Positions 1 through 8,432 are shown, numbered from the stretch's first letter. The stretch: 64,000 nucleotides of DNA from Bosea sp. (in: a-proteobacteria) (GCF_023953965.1 NZ_JAMLIX010000001.1:682001-746000), one strand, 5' to 3'. A program made the numbers and translations. The notes: generated by a model not told the origin, from the sequence alone.

Positions 1-19
1 AGACCGGGAGATCGCGGCC

Positions 20-1417
20 ATGCCGATGGCATCGCTGTCCCGCTGGACGATGAGCTATTTCGCGGCCGCGCTCGCCTTCCTCGTCGCGGCCGAGGCGCTC
101 GCCGTCGCCGGCATCGGCTTTCCCGCCAACGGACTCGCCGAGCCGGGAACCCTCATCCTCGTCCATTTCGTGGCAATCGGCTGGCTGAGCCTCGCCATGG
201 CCGGCGCGCTGCTGCAATTCGTGCCGGTCCTGGTCTCGCGGCCGCTCGCCTTCCCGCAGCTCGCCCTGCCGGCGCTCGCCACGCTCATCGTGGGCCTTCT
301 CATGCTCTGCGCGGGCTTTGCGGCCCTCGCCGGCTGGATCAACGCCTCGCTCGACCTCATGCCGCTGGGCGCCGTCTTCCTGATCTGCGGCTTTTGCCTG
401 CTCGGCCTGATGCTGGCGGCGACGCTCGTCAGCGCGCGGCCCGTGGCACTGTTCGCCCGCTTCGTCCTTGTCGGCCTCGCCTGCCTCGCCGCCACGGCGC
501 TGGGCGGAGCGGCCTTCACGACGATCCTCTCCGGGCACGGCGACTGGCTCGGCGATGTCGCGCTCCTGCCTTACGGCCTGCCCTTCCATGCCCTGCTCGG
601 TCTCGGCGGCTGGCTCGGGCTGATCGCCTTCGGCGTCAGCTATCGCCTGTTCGTCATGTTCATGATGGCGCCGGAGCCGCCGGCGCGCCGGGTCCGGCCG
701 GTGCTCGTCCTCGCCGCGCTCGCGCTCGCGCTCGCGCTCGCCGGGCTTGCCGCTCCCTTCGCCGGGCTCGAGCCGGGCCCCGTCTGGATCGCGGCGGTGC
801 TTGCCGTGCTTTCGCTGTCCGGCCTGTTCTACGGGCGGGACATGGCGAGCCTCTACCGCACCCGCCGGCGCAAGGCGCTCGAGATCAACATGCTCGCCTC
901 GATCCCGGCCTTCGTGGCGCTCGGTCTCGGGCTTACGCTGCTGCCGGTCGCCGTCCTCACCGGCACGGGGGACGGCCCGGTCGCGGCGCTGACCTTCCTG
1001 ATCGCCTTCGGCTGGCTCGGCGGCTTGACGCTGGCCCAGCTTGTGAAGATCGTCTCCTTCGTGACCTGGCTCGAAACCTTCGCGCCCCGGCTCGGCCGTG
1101 GGCCCACACCGCGCGTCGGCGATCTCGTCGCGATGCCGCGCACCGGGCGCTGGTTCGTCATCTATGATTGCGGAGCGGCGCTGGGCACCGCCGCTCTCGC
1201 CGTGGGAACGGCCGGGGGCTTCCGCTTCGCCATGGCGATCTGCCTTGCCGGCACCGCCGGCCTTGCCGCCGAGATCGTCAGCATCCGCCGCTTGTCGCAG
1301 ATCAAGGCCGCGGAGCGGCCACCGGCGCATGAACGTCCACGGCTCTTCTCAGCGCGACCCGAGGAAAGGAAACCTTCCCATGTCGACACCGGAAGCATCG
1401 CCCATCCGCGAGCTTGA
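20..1417 (+). CDS. polytopic membrane protein of the denitrification locus
   Basis: Roughly 465 residues, very rich in Ala, Leu and Gly, with about a dozen predicted membrane helices. Two helices share a pattern of one His followed by GWL and aromatic residues: H49 in VHFVAIGWLSLAM and H190 in FHALLGLGGWLGL. This recalls the haem-binding helices of NnrS and haem-copper oxidase subunit I proteins, but I cannot assign a family. It lies directly upstream of DUF2249, DUF59 and nirK genes on the same strand, so a role in nitrite or NO metabolism is inferred from context. The reading frame stays open to the left edge, so the true start may lie outside the window. Confidence 0.75.
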   Translation: MPMASLSRWTMSYFAAALAFLVAAEALAVAGIGFPANGLAEPGTLILVHFVAIGWLSLAMAGALLQFVPVLVSRPLAFPQLALPALATLIVGLLMLCAGFAALAGWINASLDLMPLGAVFLICGFCLLGLMLAATLVSARPVALFARFVLVGLACLAATALGGAAFTTILSGHGDWLGDVALLPYGLPFHALLGLGGWLGLIAFGVSYRLFVMFMMAPEPPARRVRPVLVLAALALALALAGLAAPFAGLEPGPVWIAAVLAVLSLSGLFYGRDMASLYRTRRRKALEINMLASIPAFVALGLGLTLLPVAVLTGTGDGPVAALTFLIAFGWLGGLTLAQLVKIVSFVTWLETFAPRLGRGPTPRVGDLVAMPRTGRWFVIYDCGAALGTAALAVGTAGGFRFAMAICLAGTAGLAAEIVSIRRLSQIKAAERPPAHERPRLFSARPEERKPSHVDTGSIAHPRA

Positions 1418-1925
1418 CGTCCGCCCGCTGCTGCAAGCCGGGCAGGAGCCGTTCCAGGCGATCATGGCGGCGGTCGGCGCGCTCGCGCCGGGCGAGCGCC
1501 TGCGCCTCATCGCGCCGTTCCGGCCGGTGCCGCTGTTCTCGGTGATGGCCAATCACGGCTTTTCCGCCAGCGACCGCCCGCTCGAGGGCGGCGACTGGGA
1601 GGTGGTGTTCTCGCCGATCGATGCCGGAATCAAGGCGGAAGCCGGGCTCGCCGCCGGATCGAGCCCCTTCGCCGCCCTCTGGGGCGATCCGGTGGAGGAG
1701 CTGGACCTCGTCGACCTCGAGCCGCCCGAGCCGATGGTGCGCATCCTGGAGGCGCTGGAGGAGCTTCGGCCCGGCGAGGTGCTGTTTGCGCTATTGTCCC
1801 GCGAGCCGCTCTTCCTGTTCCCCGAGCTGGCGAAGCGCCAGCACGAATGGGCCGGCAATTTCGACGCGTCGGGCACGGCCTATCGCCTGCTCGTGCGCCA
1901 TGGCGGCGGAGGTACCCAGGGATGA
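1380..1925 (+). CDS. DUF2249 domain protein (two repeats)
   Basis: This 181-residue soluble protein carries two DUF2249-like units. The first is around residues 9-75 (LDVRPLL, then LAPGERLRLIAPF, then PLFSVM) and the second around 105-175 (VDLEPPEPM, LRPGEVLFALL, REPLFLFPEL). The start at 1380 follows a GAGGAAAGGA ribosome site at 1361-1370 and overlaps the end of the upstream membrane-protein gene. The stop overlaps the next start (ATGA), indicating translational coupling. DUF2249 proteins are often encoded beside denitrification and NO-response genes. Their biochemical function is not established. Confidence 0.85.
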   Translation: MSTPEASPIRELDVRPLLQAGQEPFQAIMAAVGALAPGERLRLIAPFRPVPLFSVMANHGFSASDRPLEGGDWEVVFSPIDAGIKAEAGLAAGSSPFAALWGDPVEELDLVDLEPPEPMVRILEALEELRPGEVLFALLSREPLFLFPELAKRQHEWAGNFDASGTAYRLLVRHGGGGTQG

Positions 1926-2206
1926 GCGCCGGTCTGGAGCGGCTGGTCGAGATCGCGCTGCGCGACGTGCTCGACCCCGAAATGGGCCGCAGCGTCGTCG
2001 ATCTGGGCCTGATCTACGCGATCACGGCGGCACCCGACGGCACCGTCGCCATTACCATGACGACGACCACGCGCGGCTGCCCGCTCGCCGGCTTCCTCAG
2101 GGAAGCCGTGGCGATGGCCGCAGGCGCCGTCGAGGGCGTCGCCACCGTCACGGTGACGCTGACCTACGAGCCGGCCTGGGAGCCGGCGATGATCGCGGCC
2201 GGGTGA
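1922..2206 (+). CDS. DUF59 / MIP18-family iron-sulfur assembly-type protein
   Basis: This 94-residue protein matches the DUF59 (MIP18, PaaD/SufT-like) fold: DVLDPEMGRSVVDLGLIYAI, a beta-rich middle with TMTTTTRGCPL, and a C-terminal VTVTLTYEPAWEP. The single Cys in TRGCPL is at the position where the family has its conserved Cys. Family members help mature or repair Fe-S proteins. The start overlaps the stop of the DUF2249 gene, and nirK follows 126 bp later. An accessory role in metal-centre assembly for nitrogen-oxide respiration is an inference from position. The long upstream extension of the frame lies inside the DUF2249 gene and was discarded. Confidence 0.85.
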   Translation: MSAGLERLVEIALRDVLDPEMGRSVVDLGLIYAITAAPDGTVAITMTTTTRGCPLAGFLREAVAMAAGAVEGVATVTVTLTYEPAWEPAMIAAG

Positions 2207-2246
2207 GCGCCCCGGCGCTCTTTTTGCAGCGCAATCGTCAAAGATG

Positions 2247-2260
2247 TTGTGCTGCAACAA
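2247..2260 (+). promoter_or_regulatory. candidate FNR/NnrR-type box upstream of nirK
   Basis: TTGTGCTGCAACAA is a near-perfect dyad of the TTGNN-N4-NNCAA type bound by FNR/DNR/NnrR-family regulators. It lies 72 bp upstream of the nirK start codon in the only sizeable gap of the locus, so nirK probably has its own low-oxygen/NO-responsive promoter. Confidence 0.6.
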
Positions 2261-2332
2261 AGACGGCTTTCTTCGGTCTCCTAAAGTCTTCATGACCGGT
2301 CGAACTCCGGTCGAACGGCAAGGAGACAAGCC

Positions 2333-3460
2333 ATGGGCGAAGAGCTCAAACTGACCCGCCGCAGCATTCTGGCGGGAGCGGCGGCAACCGGGGCGCTCGT
2401 CCAGGCCGCATCCACGCCGGCGCAGGCGCAAGGCGTGATGACCAAGGCCAGCGCCGCCGACATCGCCAAGCTGCCGCGCGTCAAGCCGAAGCTGGTCGAT
2501 CCCCCCTTCGTGCATGCGCATGAACAGATTGCCACCGGCGGGCCGAAGGTCGTCGAATTCGAGATGACGATCCATGAGAAGAAGATCGTCCTCGACGATG
2601 CCGGCACCGAGACCTTCGCCTTCACCTTCAACGGCACGGTTCCGGGCCCGCTGATGGTCGTGCACGAGGGCGACTATGTCGAACTCACGATGATCAACGC
2701 CGAGACCAACGAGCTGTTGCACAATATCGACTTCCATTCGTCGACCGGCGCGCTCGGCGGCGGGGCGCTGACCGAGGTCAACCCCGGCGAGAAGGTCGTG
2801 CTGCGCTGGAAGGCCACCCGGCCGGGCGTGTTCGTCTACCACTGCGCCCCTCCGGGCATGGTGCCCTGGCACGTCACCGCCGGTATGAACGGCGCCATCA
2901 TGGTGCTGCCGCGCGAGGGGCTGACGGACCATCAGGGCAAGTCCCTGAAGTACGACAAGGTCTACTATGTCGGCGAGCAGGACTTCTACGTCCCGCGTGA
3001 CGAGAACGGCAAGTTCAAGCGCTACGAGAGTGCCGGCGAAGCCCATGAGGACGTGATCAAGGCGATGCGGACGCTGACCCCGACCCATATCGTCTTCAAC
3101 GGCAAGGTCGGCGCCCTGACAGGCAAGAACGCGCTCACCGCCAAGGTCGGCGAGACCGTGCTGATCGTGCACTCGCAGGCCAACCGCGACACGCGGCCCC
3201 ACCTGATCGGCGGCCATGGCGACTATGTCTGGGCCACCGGCAAGTTCCGCAACCCGCCCGAGCGCGACCTGGAGACCTGGTTCATCCCCGGCGGCTGCGC
3301 GGGAGCGGCGATCTACACCTTCCTGCAGCCGGGCATCTACGCCTATGTCAACCATAACCTGATCGAGGCGTTCGAGCTCGGTGCCGCCGGCCACTTCAAG
3401 GTCGAGGGCGAATGGAACGACGACCTGATGAAGCAGGTCCTGGCCCCGGCCGGCATCTGA
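2333..3460 (+). CDS. nirK: copper-containing nitrite reductase
   Basis: NirK reduces nitrite to nitric oxide in the periplasm. The 375-residue precursor starts with a twin-arginine-like signal (TRRSILAGAAATG, cut near AQAQG at about residue 34). Two cupredoxin domains follow. Copper and catalytic residues are all present with a constant +35 offset from the Alcaligenes numbering: H130, D133, H135 (NIDFHSS), H170-C171 (VYHCAPPG), H180, M185, H290 (RPHLIGGHGD) and H341 (VNHN). Type 1 copper ligands are H135, C171, H180 and M185. Type 2 ligands are H130, H170 and H341, and the acid/base pair is D133/H290. Length and motifs indicate an intact class I enzyme. Start chosen after the AAGGAGA ribosome site. 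Confidence 0.97.
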   Translation: MGEELKLTRRSILAGAAATGALVQAASTPAQAQGVMTKASAADIAKLPRVKPKLVDPPFVHAHEQIATGGPKVVEFEMTIHEKKIVLDDAGTETFAFTFNGTVPGPLMVVHEGDYVELTMINAETNELLHNIDFHSSTGALGGGALTEVNPGEKVVLRWKATRPGVFVYHCAPPGMVPWHVTAGMNGAIMVLPREGLTDHQGKSLKYDKVYYVGEQDFYVPRDENGKFKRYESAGEAHEDVIKAMRTLTPTHIVFNGKVGALTGKNALTAKVGETVLIVHSQANRDTRPHLIGGHGDYVWATGKFRNPPERDLETWFIPGGCAGAAIYTFLQPGIYAYVNHNLIEAFELGAAGHFKVEGEWNDDLMKQVLAPAGI

Positions 3461-3469
3461 GCGACCTCA

Positions 3470-3495
3470 GCCTCCCCGCCGCCCGGCGGGGAGGC
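3470..3495 (+). terminator. hairpin between nirK and nirV
   Basis: Perfect 11-bp GC-rich stem (GCCTCCCCGCC / GGCGGGGAGGC) with a GCCC loop. No T-run follows, so it is more likely a partial terminator or an mRNA 3'-stabilising hairpin that lowers nirV relative to nirK. Confidence 0.5.
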
Positions 3496-3521
3496 CCTGC
3501 TCTCCGACAGAGTTTCCGATC

Positions 3522-4409
3522 ATGGCCACCACGCTGCGCCTCTCGCTGCCGGGGCTGACGACCTCGCTCGGCCTCCTCTTCCTCGCCGGAGCCGCCGCCC
3601 TCCTGCTGGCCGCGCCGGCCCGCCGGCCCGCCCCCGCCTTTCCCCTGCCGCAGACGACGATCGTGCCGCCCGCGACGCTCGTGCACCGCCTCGACGGCGA
3701 GTACAGCCGCGCCGGCCGCCCGATCGACGCGCCCCGCGTCACGGTCAAGATCGGCGCACCGCTCGAGATCATGCGCTATCAGGTGACGGCCGCCGATTAT
3801 GCGCGCTGCGTCGCGGCCGGGGCCTGCAAGCGCCTCGACAGCCCGGCGCCGCGCGGCGATCTGCCCGTGACCGGCGTCAGCCATACCGACGCGACCGACT
3901 ACGCCGCCTGGCTCAGCCGCGAGACCGGTGCGGTCTGGCGCCTGCCGAGCGACCGCGAATGGGCCCATGCCGCGGGCTCGCGCTTCGTCGACGACGCGCG
4001 CGGCTTCGATCCCGACGCCACCAACCCGGCCCAGCGCTGGCTCGCCGATTATGAGCGCGAGGCCAACCGGAAGGCTGCGAGCGACCCCGCGCCGCGGACC
4101 ATCGGCTCTTTCGGCGCCAACGAGCACGGCGTCCACGACATCGCCGGCAATGTCTGGGAATGGACCAGGACCTGCCTGCGCCGCGTCACGCAGGATGCCG
4201 CCGGAACCACGATCGGCGAGACCGGCAATTGCGGCATCTACGTGGTCGAGGGCCAGCACCGCGCGATGATGACCTTCTTCATCCGCAACCCCAAGAGCGG
4301 CGGCTGCTCGGTCGGCACCCCGCCGGACAATCTCGGCTTCCGCCTGGTGCGCGAGCAGAGCTGGCGCGACCGGCTGCCGGAGGGCCTGCGCCGGCTCCTG
4401 CCGGCATGA
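3522..4409 (+). CDS. nirV: NirV-like formylglycine-generating-enzyme-family protein
   Basis: This 295-residue protein has an N-terminal hydrophobic segment at about residues 8-32, a signal anchor or signal peptide. It is followed by an FGE/SUMF1-type domain: YQVTAADYARC, LPVTGVSHTDATDYAAWLS, WRLPSDREWAHAAG, GNVWEWT and the terminal NLGFRLVRE. NirV is regularly encoded directly downstream of nirK in alphaproteobacteria. Its role is unclear; assistance in NirK maturation or activity has been suggested. The stop overlaps the next start (ATGA). Confidence 0.88.
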   Translation: MATTLRLSLPGLTTSLGLLFLAGAAALLLAAPARRPAPAFPLPQTTIVPPATLVHRLDGEYSRAGRPIDAPRVTVKIGAPLEIMRYQVTAADYARCVAAGACKRLDSPAPRGDLPVTGVSHTDATDYAAWLSRETGAVWRLPSDREWAHAAGSRFVDDARGFDPDATNPAQRWLADYEREANRKAASDPAPRTIGSFGANEHGVHDIAGNVWEWTRTCLRRVTQDAAGTTIGETGNCGIYVVEGQHRAMMTFFIRNPKSGGCSVGTPPDNLGFRLVREQSWRDRLPEGLRRLLPA

Positions 4410-4963
4410 CCATCGCGGTCGAGAGCCGCAGCCTGAAGGGCGCGCAGCCGGTCTCGCCCTCCGAAGGCGGCATGGAGCTCCTGCTCTGGGTCCTGGTCTG
4501 GAGCGAGCTTATCGTCTTCGGCGCACTGCTCGGCGCATTCCTGCTGATCGGGCTCATCGACCGGCCGGCGCTGACAGCCTTCCACGACGGGCTCGACCCG
4601 GGGCTGGCCGGCATCGCGACCGCGACGCTGCTGACGAGCGGCTTCTTCGCGGCGCTCGCGGCAGCGGGGCGCAACACCCGCCGCAACCTCGTTCTCGCGG
4701 CGCTGGGCGGCTTCGCCTTCTGCGCGCTGAAGATCATCGCCTTCTTCCACGAGCTGCCGGCGTTCACCGCCGCTGAAAGCCGGCTGTCCGAGCTCTATCT
4801 GCTGATCACCGGCTTTCACCTCGCCCATGTGGCGTTCGTCGCGGTCCTGCTCATCGTTGTCGCCTGGCGCCCGAAGCCGCGGCCGGTCGAGACGGTCGCC
4901 ACGATCTGGCACCTGATCGACCTCGTCTGGCTGATGATCCTGCCGGTCGTCTATCTGGCCTGA
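4406..4963 (+). CDS. norE: NorE-like cytochrome c oxidase subunit III family protein
   Basis: This 185-residue membrane protein has about five helices and resembles the subunit III fold. Typical features are an early GGMELLLWVLVWSELIVFGALL helix, a helix with KIIAFFHELPAF, and a final IWHLIDLVWLMILPVVYL helix. NorE proteins accompany nitric oxide reductase or nirK loci and support NO reduction without being catalytic. No norCB genes are inside this window, so the NO reductase partner would be elsewhere. It starts within the nirV stop codon, and norF follows after 4 bp. Confidence 0.8.
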   Translation: MTIAVESRSLKGAQPVSPSEGGMELLLWVLVWSELIVFGALLGAFLLIGLIDRPALTAFHDGLDPGLAGIATATLLTSGFFAALAAAGRNTRRNLVLAALGGFAFCALKIIAFFHELPAFTAAESRLSELYLLITGFHLAHVAFVAVLLIVVAWRPKPRPVETVATIWHLIDLVWLMILPVVYLA

Positions 4964-4967
4964 GACG

Positions 4968-5225
4968 ATGACGCGCGACCTTCCCCTCACCGAGACCCTG
5001 CTGGCGCTCATCTTCGCCACCGGCTTGAGCCTCGTCGCCGCGATGTTCCTGCCCGCCGGCCCGCGCGGCTTCGCCATCGCCGGGCTCGGCGTGGTCAAGG
5101 CATGGCTCGTCGTGCTCGGCTTCATGCGCCTGCATCGCGCAAGCCGCCCGCTCATGATCGCGCTTCTGAGCTATGCGGCGCTGCTGTGCACGCTGACGGG
5201 GCTGAGGATCGTGATCGCCGGGTAG
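4968..5225 (+). CDS. norF: NorF-like small membrane protein (subunit IV-like)
   Basis: An 85-residue protein with about three membrane helices: LALIFATGLSLVAAMFL, IAGLGVVKAWLVVLGFMRLH and a C-terminal LLSYAALLCTLTGLRIVIAG. The KAWLVVLGFMRLH segment is characteristic of NorF/caa3 subunit IV-type proteins. It closes the plus-strand denitrification cluster. Confidence 0.75.
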   Translation: MTRDLPLTETLLALIFATGLSLVAAMFLPAGPRGFAIAGLGVVKAWLVVLGFMRLHRASRPLMIALLSYAALLCTLTGLRIVIAG

Positions 5226-5243
5226 CACCTGATCGCAGCCACC

Positions 5244-5293
5244 CCCTGTCATTCCGGGGCTTCGCGCCTATGGCGCGCCCCGGAATGACAGGG
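5244..5293. repeat. perfect 17-bp palindrome, REP-like / bidirectional terminator
   Basis: Arms at 5244-5260 (CCCTGTCATTCCGGGGC) and 5277-5293 are exact reverse complements, with an additional inner stem GCGCC/GGCGC. The palindrome fills the gap between the convergent norF and hemN genes. It could end transcription from both sides. Its form also fits a dispersed REP-type element. Confidence 0.7.
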
Positions 5294-5297
5294 ATGG

Positions 5298-6641
5298 CTA
5301 CACCGCCCGGCTGTACTGGCGCTGCGGCTCATCGAGATGGGCGTCGAAGGCCGATGCGACCTTGCGCACCATCAGGCGCGCCTCGTCCGGCAGGAAGACC
5401 CGGCCGCCCTCGAAGCGCACCACGCCCTCCCGCGCCAACTGGTCGAGCTGGCGCAGCGAGGCGTCGAGGATGCGCCGGTCGGCCCGATGCCGGGCGCAGA
5501 CGGCGTCGATATCGACCGAAAGATCGCACATCACCCGCTCGATCAGCTCGGCGCGCAGGCGATCCTCCGCCGTCAGGCGATAGCCTCGCGCCGTCGGCAG
5601 GACATTGTCCGCGACATGCTCGGCATAGCGGCCGATCACCACCTCGTTCTGGACATAGCCCTGCGGCAGCCGGCCGATCGCCGAGGCGCCGAAACCGATC
5701 AGCGCCTCGCAGCGGTCGGTGGTGTAGCCCTGGAAATTGCGATGGAGCGAGCCTTGCGACAAGGCGCGCGCCATCGCGTCCTCCGGCCGGGCGAAATGGT
5801 CGAGCCCGATGCGGACATAGCCGGCTGCGACGAGGCGCCCGGCCATCGCCTCGGCCTGTTCGTGGCGCGCCTCGCCGTCCGGCAGCTCGGCCGTGACGAT
5901 GCGGCGCTGGTGCTTCTTGAACTCCGGCACATGGGCATAGCCGAAGATCGAGAAGCGGTCGGGGCGCAGCGCCAGGCATTGCTCGACGGTGTCGAGGCAG
6001 GAGCGGAGCGTCTGCCGCGGCAGCCCGTAGATCAGGTCGAAGCTCACCGCAGCGATGCCGGCGCCGCGCAGGCCTTCGACCACGGCGGCCGTCTGCGCGA
6101 CGCTCTGGATCCGGTTGATCGCCTTCTGGACGTCCGGATCGAAGCTCTGCACGCCGAGGCTCGCCCGGTTGACCCCCGCCTCGGCGAGCGCGGCGATCAT
6201 GCCGGGCCCGAGCCGGCGCGGATCGATCTCGACCGCGATCTCCGCGTCCGGGTGCAGCGCGAAACGCTGACGCAGCAGCGCGACCAGCCCGACGAAATCC
6301 GCAGGCTCCAGGATGGTCGGCGTGCCGCCGCCGAAATGGACGTGGCGCACGTCGAGCGGAGCGGAAAGATGGCCCGAGACCAGCGCGATCTCGCCCCGCA
6401 GCGCCTTAAGATAATCGATGATCGGCCCGTCGCGCAGCGCGACCGTGGTGTGGCAGCCGCAATACCAGCACATCGAGCGGCAGAACGGCACGTGCAGGTA
6501 AAGCGAGGCGGCGGTGCCCGCATCGAGCCCCCGCAGCCAGCCGGCATAGGCGCCCGCATCGACGGCGCCGCTGAAATGCGGCGCGGTCGGGTAGCTGGTG
6601 TAGCGCGGAAGCCGCTCGTCTCGGTATTGCGCAGCCTGCAT
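5298..6641 (-). CDS. hemN: oxygen-independent coproporphyrinogen III oxidase
   Basis: HemN is a radical-SAM enzyme that converts coproporphyrinogen III to protoporphyrinogen IX without oxygen, supplying haem under denitrifying conditions. The 447-residue protein has the 4Fe-4S/SAM motif C54-x3-C58-x2-C61 followed by the extra Cys typical of HemN (CRSMCWYCGC). It also has FGGGTPT near residue 104, QSFDPDVQKAINR, and the HemN C-terminal domain. Full length. It converges with the nirK locus, and an FNR-like box lies 70 bp upstream. Confidence 0.95.
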   Translation of the reverse strand: MQAAQYRDERLPRYTSYPTAPHFSGAVDAGAYAGWLRGLDAGTAASLYLHVPFCRSMCWYCGCHTTVALRDGPIIDYLKALRGEIALVSGHLSAPLDVRHVHFGGGTPTILEPADFVGLVALLRQRFALHPDAEIAVEIDPRRLGPGMIAALAEAGVNRASLGVQSFDPDVQKAINRIQSVAQTAAVVEGLRGAGIAAVSFDLIYGLPRQTLRSCLDTVEQCLALRPDRFSIFGYAHVPEFKKHQRRIVTAELPDGEARHEQAEAMAGRLVAAGYVRIGLDHFARPEDAMARALSQGSLHRNFQGYTTDRCEALIGFGASAIGRLPQGYVQNEVVIGRYAEHVADNVLPTARGYRLTAEDRLRAELIERVMCDLSVDIDAVCARHRADRRILDASLRQLDQLAREGVVRFEGGRVFLPDEARLMVRKVASAFDAHLDEPQRQYSRAV

Positions 6642-6710
6642 CTGTCAGCTCCGGGCCGGAGGGTGTCGCGAGGACAAGCCGCTCTCTAGCCGCAACCGGC
6701 CGCCGCTTCC

Positions 6711-6724
6711 TTGATCAGAGGCAA
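6711..6724 (-). promoter_or_regulatory. candidate FNR/FixK-type box upstream of hemN
   Basis: TTGATCAGAGGCAA matches one perfect half (TTGAT) and the CAA end of the second half of the TTGAT-N4-ATCAA consensus. It lies about 70 bp upstream of the hemN start, in the gap after the HAD gene. Oxygen-responsive control of hemN is expected biologically. The second half-site is imperfect. Confidence 0.4.
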
Positions 6725-6736
6725 ACAGCGCCCCGA

Positions 6737-7642
6737 TCAGCCCCAGGCGAACCAGGACAGGCCGTAGCGGGGATGAAGCCCCTCGCGCGCGAACAGCCGG
6801 CGGCAGCTCTCGGGGTCGACCGCGCCCTCCCCGGTCCAGTCGAGGTCGCCGCGATGGATGCCGCCGGCGATGAAGGCTGAGTCGATCCCGGCCCGCGCCG
6901 CGCCGGCGACGTCGTGCTCAAGCGAATCCCCGATGGCGAGCAGGCGCCCGGCCGGACGGTCCATGAAGCGCAGGCAACTGCGGTAGATCCGCGGATATGG
7001 CTTGCCGTGGTAATGCACCCTGCCGCCCATCTCCTCATAGGCGAGCGCGGCGAGCCCCGGCGCCTCGTGCAGCGTGCCATCGGCATGGACGCGGTAGCGG
7101 TCGGGATTGGCGCAGATCATCGGCAGGCCGCGCCGTAGCGCCTGCTCCAGAACCGGCTTCCAGCCGGCTACCGACTGGCGCTGCGAATCCATGCTCATCA
7201 CGAAGACGAAATCGGCCTCCTCGGGGGCGTCGGTCAGCGTCAGCCCGAGCCCGGCCGCCAGATGCTCCTCGCCCGGCCGCGCCAGCAGCAGGCAACGCCG
7301 GCCGAGATCGCGATAGGCGGGCTCGGAGCGCTGCAGCAGCGCATCGCGCGCATCGTCGCCCGCCGAAGCGACGCGGTCGTAGAGTTCGCGGGGGAAGCCC
7401 ATCCCGGCGAGGACGGCCTCGTTGGCGGCGCCGCTGCGGCCCGAATTGGACAGGATGATCACCGCCTTGCCGGCCGCCCTGAGCCTTTCGAGGCAGGAGA
7501 CGGCCTCGGGATAGGGCCGCGTGCCGTCATGCAGCACGCCCCATTGGTCGAGGAGGAAGCCGTCATAGCGGTCCGCCAATGCGCCAAGCCCGCCGGGAAA
7601 GACGGTCTGCGCCCAGGCTTCAGACGATGCGGGAGCGGACAT
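6737..7642 (-). CDS. HAD-superfamily hydrolase (NagD-like, TIGR01459 type)
   Basis: A 301-residue HAD phosphatase. Motif I is FLLDQWGVLHDG, with Q in place of the more common second-residue pattern. Motif II is ILSNSGR and the C-terminal motif is IGDSLEHDVAGAARAG. The NagD-type C2 cap lies between them, with a PYPRIYRSCL segment. The start overlaps the end of phnE2 by 23 bp, so it is translationally coupled to the phosphonate-type transporter. It may remove phosphate from an imported organophosphate. The substrate cannot be read from the sequence. Confidence 0.85.
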   Translation of the reverse strand: MSAPASSEAWAQTVFPGGLGALADRYDGFLLDQWGVLHDGTRPYPEAVSCLERLRAAGKAVIILSNSGRSGAANEAVLAGMGFPRELYDRVASAGDDARDALLQRSEPAYRDLGRRCLLLARPGEEHLAAGLGLTLTDAPEEADFVFVMSMDSQRQSVAGWKPVLEQALRRGLPMICANPDRYRVHADGTLHEAPGLAALAYEEMGGRVHYHGKPYPRIYRSCLRFMDRPAGRLLAIGDSLEHDVAGAARAGIDSAFIAGGIHRGDLDWTGEGAVDPESCRRLFAREGLHPRYGLSWFAWG

Positions 7643-8432
7643 AGGCGGACAATGCTTCGCTGACGACGACGATGCCGAGAATGGCGATCAGGATCACGAT
7701 CGCCTGCGACCAGGCGAACTGGTTGATCGAGGCGTAGAGCAGAAGCCCGATGCCGCCGGCGCCGACGAAGCCGAGCACGCTCGATTCGCGCACATTGATG
7801 TCCCAGCGATAGATCGAGGTACCGATCAGCACCGGCAGGATCTGCGGCAGGATGGCGACGCCGTAGACCTGCAGCGTGCTGGCGCCGGTCGCCTCCACCG
7901 CCTCGATCTGGCCGGCATCGACCTCCTCGATCGCCTCGGCGACGAGCTTGGCGATGAAGCCGACCGAACGCGCCGCGACCGCGCAGATGCCGGCGACCGG
8001 CCCCGGCCCGAAGATCGCGACGAAGACCAGCCCCCAGATCACCGTGTTGATCGAGCGCGACATCACCAGGATGGCGCGGCCGACGAGCCAGCTCCCCTGG
8101 TTCCAGGTGGTGTTGCGCGCCGCGAGGAACGCGACCGGCAGGGCGAAGACGATGGCGATCATCGTGCCGAGCGTGGCGATGTGCAGCGTCTCGATCAGCG
8201 GCTGGACGATGCGCGGCAGATAGGACCAGCGCGGCGGCCACATCCGCCCGATCAGGTCGGCCGCCTGCTCGTGGGCGTCGGCGAAGAAGGCCCATTCGAT
8301 GTCGAGCGCCGAGACGGACCAGGCCGCGGCGAGCGCGATGCCGCCGAGCCAGAGCCAGTGCACGAGGCGCTGGCGCGGCGAATAGCGCTCCCAGCGGTCG
8401 GGATAATGGCGCGGGGGCTGGTGCGCGGTCAT
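7620..8432 (-). CDS. phnE2: phosphonate ABC transporter permease (PhnE family, second copy)
   Basis: Inner-membrane permease of 270 residues with about six helices. The permease coupling loop reads EAIEEVDAGQIEAVEATGAS and the C-terminal PhnE signature is SVLGFVGAGGIGLLLY. Start chosen at 8432 because its ATG overlaps the phnE1 stop (ATGA); an 11-codon extension is possible but lies inside phnE1. It should pair with PhnE1 as a heterodimer driven by PhnC. Confidence 0.9.
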   Translation of the reverse strand: MTAHQPPRHYPDRWERYSPRQRLVHWLWLGGIALAAAWSVSALDIEWAFFADAHEQAADLIGRMWPPRWSYLPRIVQPLIETLHIATLGTMIAIVFALPVAFLAARNTTWNQGSWLVGRAILVMSRSINTVIWGLVFVAIFGPGPVAGICAVAARSVGFIAKLVAEAIEEVDAGQIEAVEATGASTLQVYGVAILPQILPVLIGTSIYRWDINVRESSVLGFVGAGGIGLLLYASINQFAWSQAIVILIAILGIVVVSEALSAYVRSRIV

